Shown here in pieces: positions 23,561 through 34,920 of a stretch of 64,000 bases of DNA. The stretch comes from Boswellia sacra. Its lineage: Eukaryota; Streptophyta; Magnoliopsida; Sapindales; Burseraceae. The position numbers and the translations under genes are program-made. The stretch is from positions 62,001-126,000 of the forward strand of contig SNVD02006968.1 in the NCBI GenBank assembly GCA_013180625.2, read 5' to 3'. Under the pieces are notes generated by a model, which saw only the letters and a list, made by a program, of their open reading frames with translations, made no database searches and was not told the DNA's origin. Each line of letters opens with the position of its first letter. Position 1 is the first letter of the stretch.

Positions 23561-25847
23561 AATAAATCATCGTCCAAATATATCTTAATTTTAGTCATTC
23601 GACTTTTAATTCTTTTTGTTTTTTTATGACAAGTTGTCGAGAACTTTTATCTGAGTCTAAAAATGGTCTCAAGAGATTTCCTTTAATTTATTTCTTGGAA
23701 ACATTATTCTGAATTTTAAATATTTTAAATTATGTTTGTTTATATCACAATGGGGCCTGACCCTAACACCCAAGAGCCCAGACTTAACATTGGCAGGGAA
23801 GGAGTTACCACTAAAATATCCAAGGCCCAATGACCGTCAAACCCAAAGCCTTACGGAGCGTCTACAACCCTAGAAGAGAGAAGTCCAAACCCTCCAAATC
23901 AGGGACTTTTAAATGTTCCCTTCTCGCGGAAACTCAACCAGTATAAGATCGAAAGCGCATACTCATTTGCATATATAATGTCACGGCCCTCGCCTGGGGT
24001 GGGAGAGAGACAACATACATAGCACACATGATGCAGATGACATAAAGGATGACAATCTTGAACCCTTATTAGACTCTGTAGTCCATCCTCCATTGTTTCA
24101 CCGACTAACTTGATGTTGGAGTGCAAATGCCGGCGCAGTGCTGGCCATACCCTTTTTGCATTCCTCTCATCTTGCAGTTGGAGCGTCCACACCGGTCGTG
24201 CCGTAACAATGATGTTCATTTACTATTTCATTAGAGTATTGTTATTTAAACTCTTTTAAAACTATATCCAAACCCCACTTTTCATAAAATTTGTTAAAAA
24301 TATATATTTAATAAATATATTTTAAATGATATCAAAACTACCTTTTTCTCTTTCTTCTTAAATTAAACTTTTAATTTGTTACAGAAACATAACTCAACTC
24401 TGTAGTGAAAATTTTTACAAATAATTGGAAAGCAGATTCATTAATTGATTCTACAACGAAGTACTTTTTGAAGGTGATTTCATTATAATTAATTCTTCTC
24501 CAATTAATAAACTTTATGTCAAAATATATCACAAAAATCCAATAAAATCTTCTTTTTTTTTTTGGCAAGAAATCATCTTCTTGGAAATGCCTTCTACTAT
24601 GCAGTAAAAAAAAAAATTAATTTAAGTTCTTGCAAATGGATTAGTTATTGCAATTAGAAATATTAAGTTTTGTGTAGTGGAGAACTTTTTAAAAATACTA
24701 ACTGTCAGCCGCACAAATCTATGGTGATTATCAAGTGTAGGTGTAGTTTTAGTTTGCTAAGAAAGAAAAAAAAAATTAAAAAGTTAAAATCAAATCTTAA
24801 AATATTTTAATATTTTAATCTTCCTTATCCACTTACCACGAAAACACCTTCCATTGTTGTATCAAGAGATTCAATAACACTATGAAGCATCAAGGGATTC
24901 AAAACACCATGGAGTTTTAACACGTGATTTAAAACATCAGTTGATGAGTATTCGACAAGAACAAATTCAACGAAGAAGTTTTCAGGTTTTAGGAGTTTTT
25001 GGTAATTTATAATATATATATATTAAATTTAATGAAAATTAATAAGGGGGGCTTAGAAAGAGATTTGTGGGGCTCAAATAACAACCTTATTTTATTATTA
25101 CACTAATTTTTCAAATAATAAAATTATATTTAATTTCTTTTAATTTACAAAAAGTAATTTTTTTGTCAAGAGTTAAATAATAATAATGATACACACCAGA
25201 AATTATGTCCAAAATTTTGTATATCAAATAAACTGTATTTAATGCTGTGTTGTCAAGTGAATAGTTTGATGATGCAATAACTTATGCTGTAATTTTAAAT
25301 TCATGTTATATTAGTTTGGGTCCATGATTTTGGAGTATGGACTAAATATTGGGATGTTAATTACTACTCTTTACATAATTTGTTTTAAATGTGTTTTCAA
25401 ATTGTTTATTTGCAAATTTTCATATAACAAGTAAAGATATTAAAAAAATGAGCATATATGTTAAATTAATAATTTTTAGATTTTTTAGTTCATAAACATA
25501 AGCAATTTAAGAGTTATTAACCTATGTTAGGAAAAGATAAACAAAATATTTGTTTACAATCACATTCATACCTATTCACACTTAAACAATAAAAGAAAAA
25601 CCCACCTTAGTTTTACTGGATCCTAAAAAAACTTTGGTATCAAAATACTCTTAAAATGTTATGTTAAAACAATTGTGCATTTAAAAGGAAGTCTTACGAT
25701 ATATTCTCTTAGTATTATAGTATATTTTGAATATCTTAATGTATTTCGAGTATTTTGGTCAGATTTTTTGTAGGTTCATTTTATCATTTTTTATCCAATA
25801 TTTCCAAGGTTAATGTAGTCTCAACTTTGAATACTGTTAAGTGGTGA
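23561..25847. other. AT-rich non-coding DNA with one GC-richer block (about 23,751-24,213)
   Basis: The GC-richer block contains a 106-codon minus frame (24,219-23,899) that I do not recognise, and a minus-strand TATA-like TTATATATGCAAATGAG near 23,963-23,979. It may be a decayed LTR, but I could not find matching target duplications. The remainder is AT-rich with no credible gene. Confidence 0.4.
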
Positions 25848-26222
25848 GAGCCGGTGACAAAAGAGGTGAGTAACCATTCATGAAGCGGAAATTCCCGAAC
25901 CCCTCTATTTATAAGAACCTTTTAGAACTCCCAACTTTTCCACAACGACTGAAACCCCCAATCGCTATCTACCACTCCGTCAAGTTGTCACATTTCATTT
26001 GTCAGTAATTGAAATGATGAGTTTGCCTTCACAACCATTATACAATATAAATCCACTAACATGTCATAAACTTGACAGAACAAAAGGTGACAATTGAGGG
26101 TTTCTTGATGGTTTTTAAAAAATTGAGGGCTTTGGAAACATTTTAAAAATAAAGGGGCGTCTAGAATTTCCCCTTTTACCGTTAAGTGTCAATGACAAAA
26201 GAGGTGATTAATTATACATACA
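25848..26222. mobile_element. MITE-like block with inverted ends and flanking direct repeats
   Basis: The left end GGAAATTCCCGAACCCCTC (25,889) is the imperfect inverse of the right end, which reads GGGGAAATTCTAGACGCCCC on the minus strand (to 26,174). Outside it, 'gttaagtg...gacaaaagaggtga' occurs on both sides (25,845-25,878 and 26,181-26,209), longer than a simple target duplication. It has no coding capacity. Confidence 0.55.
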
Positions 26223-26605
26223 AAAAGATCAGGATTCTCTCTTGATCTAATTTTTATTTAATCAAAATATAAACACATAATTGATAATTCATACAAAATA
26301 TATTAAAGATGATAGGAAAAGTAATAAAATTTAACCACTCATATTTAATAAAATCCATGTGACAAAAGATCTGTAAAAGCTCAAGAAAACTCAGATAAAA
26401 AAAGGATTATAATTCTTTATAAAATAGTAATACCACTATTCCCAACTGCAAAACCTTGTAGACTCAAATCTAAAGCAAACAATACCATGCTAGGTAGAAA
26501 CAAGTCGATACTAATGGTATAAAACGAAACGTTAACCAAATAATGCATCCTATAGCGAAAATATTTTGTTTGCCTATGATGTTTGGGTAGACTCACCTGA
26601 AATTG

Positions 26606-26735
26606 GATTTGGTCACCAGTAGGCAATTATCTAATTGAGTTCTGAAATTTTTGAAATTTTGTTTAGAAAATTTGATCACTAGCAGGCAATTATCTAATGG
26701 AGTTTTGAAATTTTTGAATTTTTTTTAAGAAATTT
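26606..26735. repeat. Tandem duplication, about 66-bp period, two units
   Basis: 'ttggtcaccagtaggcaattatctaa' is followed 66 bp later by 'ttgatcactagcaggcaattatctaa', and both continue into GAGTTYTGAAATTTTTGAA. The two units differ at scattered bases. Confidence 0.85.
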
Positions 26736-27042
26736 ATATTGAATATACACGTTTTGATTTGTTTTTAAATCTTTCTTAATGCTTATCAAACTTATCAATT
26801 ATGTTTCTAAAAATTTTTAAATCATTTTATAAAATAAAATTTCTATTTTGATAATTTAAATTCAAACAATAATTTTTTAAAAAATTGATTTACCAAACAT
26901 CTATGAACTAATTTTGAAAATATGACATCTTTTAAAATTTTATTTTCCAAACAACTGATAACTTTATTAATTTATAAACTAATATGACTTTCATACCTTA
27001 CAACATTTCTTAGTCAGGTTTTTTTACTTATTATTTTTTAAT

Positions 27043-27446
27043 GGGATAATTCTAATTTGCCCCCTGAGGTTAGGCTTAAAAAAAATTGAGGACCTCAGTT
27101 TTCTGAAATGTAAGATTGCCCCCTGATGTTACTATAGCACCGTTAGATTTAACGAAAAATGTATTAAACCGTTAGATTTAACGAAAAATGTATTAAATAA
27201 TAACTTAATGCTAATATTAGATTTAATAAAAAATGTATTAAATAATAATTTAACGCTAATAAGTAGTAAAATAGACTATAATACACTTTTCTAAATGGTT
27301 TGTAAAGCGTTAAGTTACTGTTTAATACATTTTCCGTTAAATCTAACGGTGCTACAGTAACCTCAGGGGGCAAATTTAGGTTTCAGAAAACTGAGGTCCT
27401 CAAATTTCTTTTCACCTAACCTCAGGGGGCAAATTAGAATTATCCC
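27043..27446. mobile_element. MULE-type MITE, 404 bp
   Basis: It has long imperfect terminal inverted repeats: the left end GGGATAATTCTAATTTG with CCCCCTGAGGTTAGG, and the right end the inverse. Nine-base direct repeats TTTTTTAAT flank it at 27,034-27,042 and 27,447-27,455; a 9-bp duplication is typical of Mutator-like elements. The interior holds a duplicated 'ccgttagatttaacg' module and its inverse. There is no ORF. Confidence 0.9.
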
Positions 27447-27997
27447 TTTTTTAATTTATCATTGTACACCAAAAATCCATTTCATTCATTTAGCTACACC
27501 AAACTAATAGTTCGAAAAGTTATTAAATGACTTTCCTTTTTTCATAAAAAAAAGACTTATTTACATTAGCTGTTAAATATATAGAATAAATTTGTTTCAA
27601 TTTTAGATTTTTGACTCGATGCAGCGTCAAGTCATGAAATCAAATAACAAATAGTTGGTTTATATTTAAATTGGTCAACTTCAATCCTGTTTGTTTGAAT
27701 CTTCAGCATATCCAACAAATTATTCAGACTCATGCTCCACACATTACTATATCTACTAGGATACTGCACATTTACAGCCAGTACGTCATCTAACTACTTT
27801 GGTCCAAATAATGTAGCATAATTTTATTAGATAATAAAAAAGCATAATCAAAGAGATTAAAATAATGATACGACATCTAATAATCCTATGCCACATAAGC
27901 TTATATAAAAAATAATTGTATAAATTGGTTGTACATGTATAAACTTATTCTTAGAGTAAATTTGAAGCAATTTCAATATACATCTATCTATATAACC
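27447..27997. other. AT-rich non-coding DNA
   Basis: Nothing recognisable is seen apart from low-complexity AT-rich stretches. Confidence 0.5.
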
Positions 27998-29239
27998 TGT
28001 CACATGACATTTCCTTGCTAAGCAGAGTGTCCTGCGATAGCACTAAGCCACGCTTAGCTAGCTACTTGATAAATCGCTTCTGAGGTTACCACCCGTCAAT
28101 ATGCACAGTGCACCCACAAATTTTTTGATTGCACAACGATGTTTTATGGAAGCACCGACTTCCAACTCTTCTTTTATTGCCTCAAAAGAAAAGATTTACA
28201 ATCCGTCCCAAGCTTGTGTGCTGGAAATGTCCACACTAACACTAGCTACTACATTCGCTAAGTGTTCGCCTCTCTAGAGTAAGCACTACTCTTGCTTCTC
28301 TTGTGTGTGTTGTGAACTATATGTTGTGTGTATCCAGCCTACCCTTAGGTAAAGAGCCAACCAACACCCCTAGTTGCTCGATCCTATTTCGATGGGCTAA
28401 GCGCCACATGGTCCATGTAGTTGACAATCCCAATTGCTAGGCGAGGTGGCGCGCTCCTACGCTACCACACGCATCCCCTACAACCCATGAGTGGAGATTA
28501 TGGCCTTGATCATGGAAGTAACTTCCTCAAGCCACTTCCCATTTTCGCTCCTACATTTTAGGGACATGTTTGAGTCCACTCAACCACCAAGTTTGTGAGG
28601 AAGTGTAGCCCACCATTTGTGCTGCCACTTCCTACACTCTAGGAAATGCCTTCTAGCCCACTTTGTCCACTACTTCCTTAATTTTAGGAGTCAATATCCC
28701 CCACATGTGCCATGATTGATGCCTGCTGTGCACCATGAACCACTGCTGTGCACCATGTCACCCGATGCCATGCGCCATCTCGCTGCATTGTTGCACACTG
28801 CCTATGCACGTTCCCGCTGCCTCGCAAGCGTCCTAGCTCGCATGCGTGCATGTGCTAGTGTTGTTACGCTACGTTGCCCCCAACGCACACGTTGCATCGT
28901 TGTGTTGCACCCAACTCCCATGTGTGCTCCACACATCACACCTGCTACCCGTGCGTGCATGTTATCCGCCTGTGCCATGCCCATCTCCATGCGCACGCCA
29001 CATACTCATGTGTGCACATTGCTTCATTGCACTGCACATCCTCCTGTGTTAGCGTTCACATTGCCTTACACTTAATCTTGCGTGTCAATGCCTGTATCAC
29101 GTCATGCAACGTCTTTGCACCTTGCTTAAGCACTCACCTATGCACTTCTCGTTGGCATGCACCATTGTTGCCCCATCCAAACCTTGGCATTGTGCAAGGC
29201 AAGCTATGCCAAGCATGTGCAAGTATCAAGGGTGTCACA
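27998..29239 (-). mobile_element. Possible GC-rich solo LTR, about 1.24 kb
   Basis: A sharp change to GC-rich, CA/TG-rich sequence spans this block and contrasts with both flanks. It begins TGTCACATGACA and ends GGGTGTCACA; on the minus strand that is TGTGACACCC...TGTCATGTGACA, a plausible LTR end pair. Flanks TAACC (27,993-27,997) and CAACC (29,240-29,244) agree at 4 of 5 bases. Open frames of up to 140 codons on the plus strand (28,874-29,296) and shorter overlapping frames arise from the composition and resemble no protein. The orientation is uncertain. Confidence 0.5.
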
Positions 29240-30034
29240 CAACCCCTCCACAAATCTTATGTACTAAACAACAATGAAAAAGAAAACCTTAAATGACACT
29301 TATCACCTTAGAGAGGGGAGCGGCAACGAGGTCCAAGCTAGTATGGGAATATGATCATTTCCTCGGAAAGAATCAAACATGGAATGTAATTGATATAGTC
29401 TTTTTCCAGCGATTGATTGGAAAATCAGTTTTGGTTTCTCATCTCTTTTCACCAAGCTAAAAGTGCCATTGGGAAATAAAACTTTTCAGCATCCAAGTCC
29501 TAAATCACCTGTTTTCCTAGTTATGTTGGAGACTTTTGTTGGGTTCTCAGCTGTGTGACGATTCTGCAAATTTTAAATTGGGTCACCAAGTCAATTCTCA
29601 ATAACGGTTTTGAGTTTTAGCAAAAAAAAAAAAAAAAGTCCTATAACCAATTAAGTATCGAGTTGTTGGGTAAAACAACTCAACAATTTGAAACCTTGTT
29701 TAACACTGGTTGGGTATTATTGGAGTGATATATCAGATCCATTGAAATGCATTTCCATAATTGGAAAACTAACCGTAATTTTTTTTTTTGGATATTGAAT
29801 GTAACTAGCCAATAAAAAAAAGTAGAGTTTGGTTAGATAATAACAGTAAAAAAAATCTGGCTTTCTTAAAACTTAAAATAATGCCCTTAATTTGGCTGTT
29901 TTTTGCATTTTCTTGGACATTTTCCATGTGATTCTCTTCACTTTCTAATTATTTCCATAGCTATGATTCAGCAATAGCAAAGCTTATAAATAGGGAAACT
30001 CATGATGGTCAGAGATACTTCAAGTATATTTAGT
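29240..30034. other. Non-coding DNA, unclassified
   Basis: No supported gene. It contains A-tracts at 29,620-29,638 and 29,811-29,822. Confidence 0.45.
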
Positions 30035-31386
30035 TGAAAAATGGATTTGGGAATTTTCTCAGCTCAATCTCCTGACTGATAGAGAAGTTTCTATAAATGG
30101 AAAAGCATATTACAAAGTAGAGTACATGTGTCACTGTCCATTCAACCAGCAAAGAATATTCAATCAACTCTTATATAAATGTTGACATGTATAACTACCT
30201 TTGTCCAACTATAAGTAGGGATGCACACGAGTTGGGTCGGATCGGGTTTGGACAGATCTAACTCAACCTAATGCATTGTCAGGCTCGAAGAAATACACCT
30301 GAGATCAGTTTTTGCACAAATTAACCCGATTCTTAACCTGTGCTTCGGGTTGACCGGGTTGATCGAGTTAGGCGGGTGATAAAAAGATCAAAATAAGGAT
30401 TGACCAATCAGAACAAAGAAAGATCAAATTAGTGGTTCATATCAATCAAAATGATAAAAAATCTTCAAATACATGTCTCTTGAATGTTAAAGAACAAACC
30501 TATATAACATACCAACTAATCAAAAACACAACCAAAGAACATAAGATTACCAAACAAGAATCCTGAATTCACATTCTAAGCATAAATAGGATCAAGATTT
30601 CATTCAAATTTCAATGAAAACATAAATTTTACTTGCACTAAATACAACCAAACACCTTTCTTTATGACAACTCTCTCATTCCACTCTGAAATCTCTAATT
30701 CATTCCACTCTGAAATCTCTAATACCTATGCAACAAAACTGTTAAAAATTACAAAATTCTTTCGTATGAAAAACAAAGAAAAATCCTATTCATATTTAAT
30801 TAAGCCAACATAAAGAAGGAACCATAGGCCATGACAAACCCAAAATCCAAAATCCATTTGAAGCTTGTGGATGAGAAACTTTATGTAAATATGCATTAAA
30901 TAAGGTCCCAAAATTCATAAAATGAAAAAAAAAAATTGTGGTCTCCAGGAGGGCTTATGCTTGTATAACTCACAAATCCCATGTAATCAATTAAGTCTAG
31001 TGAACCAATGATGGTGAAGGTGGTTGTGTCAAAGGAGCGTGGAGGCGACGGCGGTGAGAGGGAGAGACGGTGGAGTGAAGGCAAGCTGTGTTCGTGATTG
31101 AGATGGTGATTGAAGGTGAGCTGTGAGCAACCAAGCGCAAGAGAGGCCAACTTAGACATGGCATTGGCCAAGAGTAGCTCTAATACCAAGTTGAAAAATG
31201 GATTTGGGAATTTTCTCAGCTCAATCTCTAGAATGAGAGAGAAGTTTCTATAAATGGAAAAGCATATTACAAAGTAGAGTACATATGCCAACTGTCCATT
31301 CAAAAAACTTTCAAAAAATATAATAAATACAATAATCCATGCATTATTATAGTCCAAGAGTCAAACTACCTTTGTCCAGCTGTAAG
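30035..31386 (-). mobile_element. Small TRIM/LARD-like retroelement with short LTRs
   Basis: Two direct repeats, 30,035-about 30,216 and 31,192-about 31,386, share TGAAAAATGGATTTGGG, CTATAAATGGAAAAGC and ACTACCTTTGTCCA. On the minus strand TGGTATTAGAGC at 31,177-31,188 follows the right repeat after three bases, a one-base variant of the plant tRNA-Met primer-binding site. This orients the element on the minus strand with the right repeat as 5' LTR. The interior is under 1 kb and has no gag-pol. Outer ends and target duplication are not certain. A segment starting GGGATGCACACGAGTTGGG at 30,218 may be a separate insertion. Confidence 0.68.
30896..31165 (-). pseudogene. Non-retroviral open frame inside the TRIM-like element (possible captured host sequence)
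   Basis: Just after the primer-binding site, a minus frame from an ATG near 31,160 runs about 85 codons: Ser/Leu/Pro-rich, with LASLALGCSQLTF, then SLHRLSLSPPSPPRS, then TTTFTIIGSLDLIDYMGF, ending at 30,896. It resembles no gag or pol. The Ser/Arg-rich N-terminus looks like an organelle targeting peptide, so capture of a host transcript piece is possible. The upstream part of the same open frame crosses the LTR and is not counted. The evidence is weak. Confidence 0.25.
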
Positions 31387-32069
31387 TTTCTAGAGAGTGA
31401 AAGGATAAAGAAGATTAATTAAAGCTAATTACAACTGACTGCTTTAACTAACTTAACAGACTGATAATTAGCAAGCTAACAGAATTGATTAATCAAGACT
31501 ACTACAAGCTAGATAGATAGTCTTAACATATTTTTATGTAATTACTTGCTTATGACCTCTTAGGGGCATTGTGTGTTTCCATCCAAGATACTTCTCCCAA
31601 GTAGCAGAGACATCCCTTTGCTAATATATCATGATTTTAAAAATATAATAAATACAATAGTCCATATGCCATGCTACATAACATCCTAGAAGAAAAGAAA
31701 AATGTTGTGGGGGTCTAGGGGAGTGAGAGAGAGAGAGAAGACACACCTAAAAATAACTAGAGATGATGTCAGAATCCTGAAGGTACTGAACTTAACTCAG
31801 TGAAAATATTGTGAACTTCCGCTGAGCAAATTAATCAAGGAAAATATAAAGAGAATAAAATTGTTAATATGTTAAAAAGTTGGTTACAATGTGAAGAAGA
31901 GGCCATTTGATGTAAAGGTGTTCCATAATGAATGATATTCAGGAAGAAAGGTCAACATACGTGATCTTTGATGTTTGACTCTTGCACTTTAACAGTCCAT
32001 GTATTTCTTGTTTTTTTTGGCATTGGAGATTTTTTTAATAGTTTAGTCGTATATATGGTGGTCTGAGTA
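31387..32069. repeat. Flank of the CACTA element; right end belongs to unit D
   Basis: The last about 110 bases ('ccatgtatttcttg', 'ggtggtctgagta') match unit B 16,222-16,294. Further left there is no clear partner. 'aaaaatataataaatacaat' at 31,639 repeats text in the TRIM-like right LTR (31,315). No gene is seen. Confidence 0.6.
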
Positions 32070-33080
32070 CACTATAGGAAATATGACCTTTTGCGACGAA
32101 ATTTGCCGCAAAAAGAAAAAATTTTGTCGCAAAAACTTTTTGCGACGAAATCAAGTTCATCGTGGAACAGTCGCAATATGTGAGTTGTAATAAGTTATTT
32201 TGCAAGGAAACAAAATTTTGTCGGAATAAAACTTATTGCGACAAAACTTTCCTCGCTAAAATATGTGTATTGCGACCAAAATTTTGCCATAAAAAAGAGT
32301 CCATTTAGTTATTTGGTCTTCACGATGAATCTTTCGTCGCAAAACATTACCTTTAGTGACTAGATTGTTGTCGCTACCTATAGTTATTTGCGAGAAATTG
32401 TGGTCACAACATGGGCAATATAGCAACGGTTATTTAGAGTCGTGTGAATATATTGTGGCTACTTTTCCTCGCAAGAAAGCTTATTTTGCGAGAAAATTTT
32501 TGTCACAAAAGACATCATACAAAACAATAGGGATGCCATTTCGCGGCAAGATGTTCGTCGCAATAAACTGCCTTTAGAGAGAAATATTTGGTCGCAATAT
32601 GTGCACCATAATGAATATTGCCTATTGTGACAACAATTTTGTCACTGAAGGGTGCTTTTTGCGAGAAAATATTTGTTGCAATATATTAGACACAATGCAA
32701 ATTACATTTTACGACAATATTTTCGTCGCGAAAAATAGATTTTACTACAAAATTAAATTGCCGCGAGAGATTTTAGTTAATTTGAATCGCCTATAGTGAC
32801 AACTGTTTTGTCATAGAAAGAATATTTTGCGATAACAATTTTGCCACAAAAAAATGTAAAACTATCGTGGCCATCCTTTTAGGAGGAAATATTTTGTCGC
32901 AAAATGGTTGAGTCATTATTAAATTACATATTGTGACAAAATTTTCATCGCAAGACATATTTATTGTGAGAAAAAATTTGTCGCAAAATATTTGAATAAA
33001 CAAATTGTTTTTTGTGATGATAATTTTGTCACAAAATACTATTTTTTGCGACAATTTTTTTGTCGCAAAAAGCTTTGAAT
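32070..33080. repeat. Left subterminal repeat region of the CACTA element
   Basis: Many copies, in both orientations, of TTTTGCGACGAAATTTTG-like motifs and their inverse TTTTGTCGCAAAA. In En/Spm such subterminal motifs bind the TNPA protein; that role here is inferred. The density falls abruptly after 33,080. Confidence 0.9.
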
Positions 33081-33344
33081 TTTTCAATCTTTTTTTTTTT
33101 TTGGTTGTATGTATTTCATTTTCATCATTAATATGCTTATCAGACCTGCTTCTTCAATACTATGCACAAAAGTTATACAAATTATAAAAATTAAAATATT
33201 AAATGAAATCATAAAAATTCACAAATCATAAAATCTAAATTATAACATCATATATATGCTTCATTATACAATATTATATAAAATTAGTACAAAGAAATTC
33301 AACATTACATAAATATGTTGATAAGTACCAAAAATATATACATG

Positions 33345-33476
33345 CAAAATGTAGAAATCAGTTTACTGGTGGCATTTTGGACTTCTATTAGACTTTCAGT
33401 CAGCTCTTGTGTATTAATATTGGCGATCCCTCGACTGTTGAGATTTTTTTTTATCTATTTTTGCCACCTAGAGCCA
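33345..33476 (-). pseudogene. Relic of tnpA-like (Transposase_24) first exon in the left half
   Basis: From an ATG at 33,476 the minus strand matches exon 1 of the right-half gene (54,301-54,195), including the region encoding NTQE-T-ES-IEVQN and the donor-like ACCAGTAAA. A frameshift occurs within the first codons. Immediately after, near 33,345, the sequence jumps to the 3' flank: everything corresponding to 51,895-54,171 is missing. Confidence 0.75.
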
Positions 33477-33644
33477 TCTAGAACACAAAAAAATTTGTAT
33501 TAATTACATAACTATATTTTTTTAACAATAATATTATCTTAAACATAAGAAAAACATGATCATGTATTATTTAAACACAAATACTCATGTAACAATTACC
33601 ATTAATCTAGTCCAACATTAGTATCAATATGACATTGTAGTGCT

Positions 33645-34349
33645 TTAGCCACTTACATCTTCCTCATCTATCTCATCACATATAAAATCATCTAATACAT
33701 TTTCCCTTCTTCTTGCTCCTATTCTTGCAATGGGGACATCAACCTCTTCTAGATTAACATCATTTCTAGTGAATAGGCCAACATCCAATTCATCTTGCTG
33801 AAATGAAAAAGTATGATCTATTGATTCATCATTCACCTCAATTTGTACTTGATTTATCTCATCCTTCTCTTGAGTATCCCATAAACCCCTACGTTCTATT
33901 TTGTCCACCACTTTCCACCCTTCCCCAAGTTTTGGATCATCAATAAATATTACTTGTTGTGCTTGAGTTGCTAGAATATAAGAATCTTCATTATACCAAG
34001 TTCGAGAAACATTAATTGATAGAAGATGATAATGATGGTGAATCCTCTTCATTTTAGGATTAGAGTCATACCATTTACAATGAAATAGAACAACTTCATT
34101 ATCCTTCTTATATTCTAATACAATGACACTTGATAATGACCCATAAAAATCAATTTCTGTTCCATCATGTTCACCAGGCACTGATACTCCACTATTTTGG
34201 GTGGTAAGTGCATCATCTCTTTCTTGGATATAATAACGGACCCTATTAACATCACATCCAAAATAATATTTCACCCTTATATCAGGTCCCCATGACAATG
34301 CATACAAATAGTCATCTATCATTGGAGATCCACGATCATGCAACTCCAT
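33645..34349 (-). pseudogene. TNP2: TNP2 transposase, C-terminal exon (DUF4216 region)
   Basis: The minus frame of about 234 codons starts after a splice-acceptor-like position and encodes the DUF4216 region common at the C-terminus of plant TNP2-type proteins: YLYALSWGPDIRVKYY, a variable loop, FYGSLSSVIVLEYK, VVLFHCKWYDSN, then YILATQAQQVIFIDD and WKVV, and an acidic tail. It is open throughout. Upstream on the minus strand lie a small exon (about 34,513-34,432, QKYFPEWFEKHV) and an exon with HWYVLNNCDEVQPYL (about 34,911-34,617), so the gene is multi-exonic. The product cannot be complete because the upstream exons are broken. Confidence 0.88.
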
Positions 34350-34616
34350 TATCTACAATGCAAGTATTGTTATTAAAGCCTTGATTAAGTTAATACTTTA
34401 ATACAAATTATATTTAAATATCACTCACATGTTTCTCAAACCACTCAGGAAAGTATTTTTGTTGCAATATATTCAAATTTGTTCCACCTTCCTTTTGTAA
34501 AATAATCATGTGTTGCCTACATAAATTATATTTTGCATATTAGATATTTATAAACATAAAGAACAAGAAAAAAAAAATCACATTTTAGAATATGTGTAAA
34601 GTGAATAACTTACTGA

Positions 34617-34911
34617 AGGTATGGTTGCACTTCATCACAATTGTTTAAAACATACCAATGAAGTTTGTTAATCTCTAATATAGAGAGTAGTTTTGATCGA
34701 TTGAATCTAAATGCTCTAACTCTTTTGGGAGAAAACTGATATTCCCCTATCACATTCTCCACCATCATTAATTCGATCTTCACGAGTGAATTTTGTTTTA
34801 ATTTGTTGCAAATACATTGAACAAAAATTCATCGCTTCACTGTCAATGTAAGCTTTTGCAATTGACCCTTTAGCATAAGCTTTGTTCTTGATAAAGCTCT
34901 TGTATCTACCT
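34617..34911 (-). pseudogene. TNP2: TNP2 transposase, exon following DUF4218
   Basis: The minus strand reads GRYKSFIKNKAYAKGSIAKA, EAMNFCSMYL, then KLHWYVLNNCDEVQPYL, the standard segment after the WMYPIER motif in plant TNP2 proteins. An acceptor-like ATATGACAG precedes it and a donor-like GTAAGTT follows at about 34,616. It is too short and too interrupted to stand as its own ORF. Confidence 0.75.
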
Positions 34912-34920
34912 AAGGCCCTG

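Noticed and set aside
23751..24213. Possible solo LTR with minus-strand TATA-like sequence and 106-codon frame
   Set aside because: No convincing target duplication or terminal pair was found, and the protein is not recognisable; it is left as unclassified.
28716..29296. Several overlapping frames (up to 140 codons) on both strands
   Set aside because: They come from a CA/TG-rich composition with few stops; the translations are low complexity in Cys/His/Thr and resemble no family.
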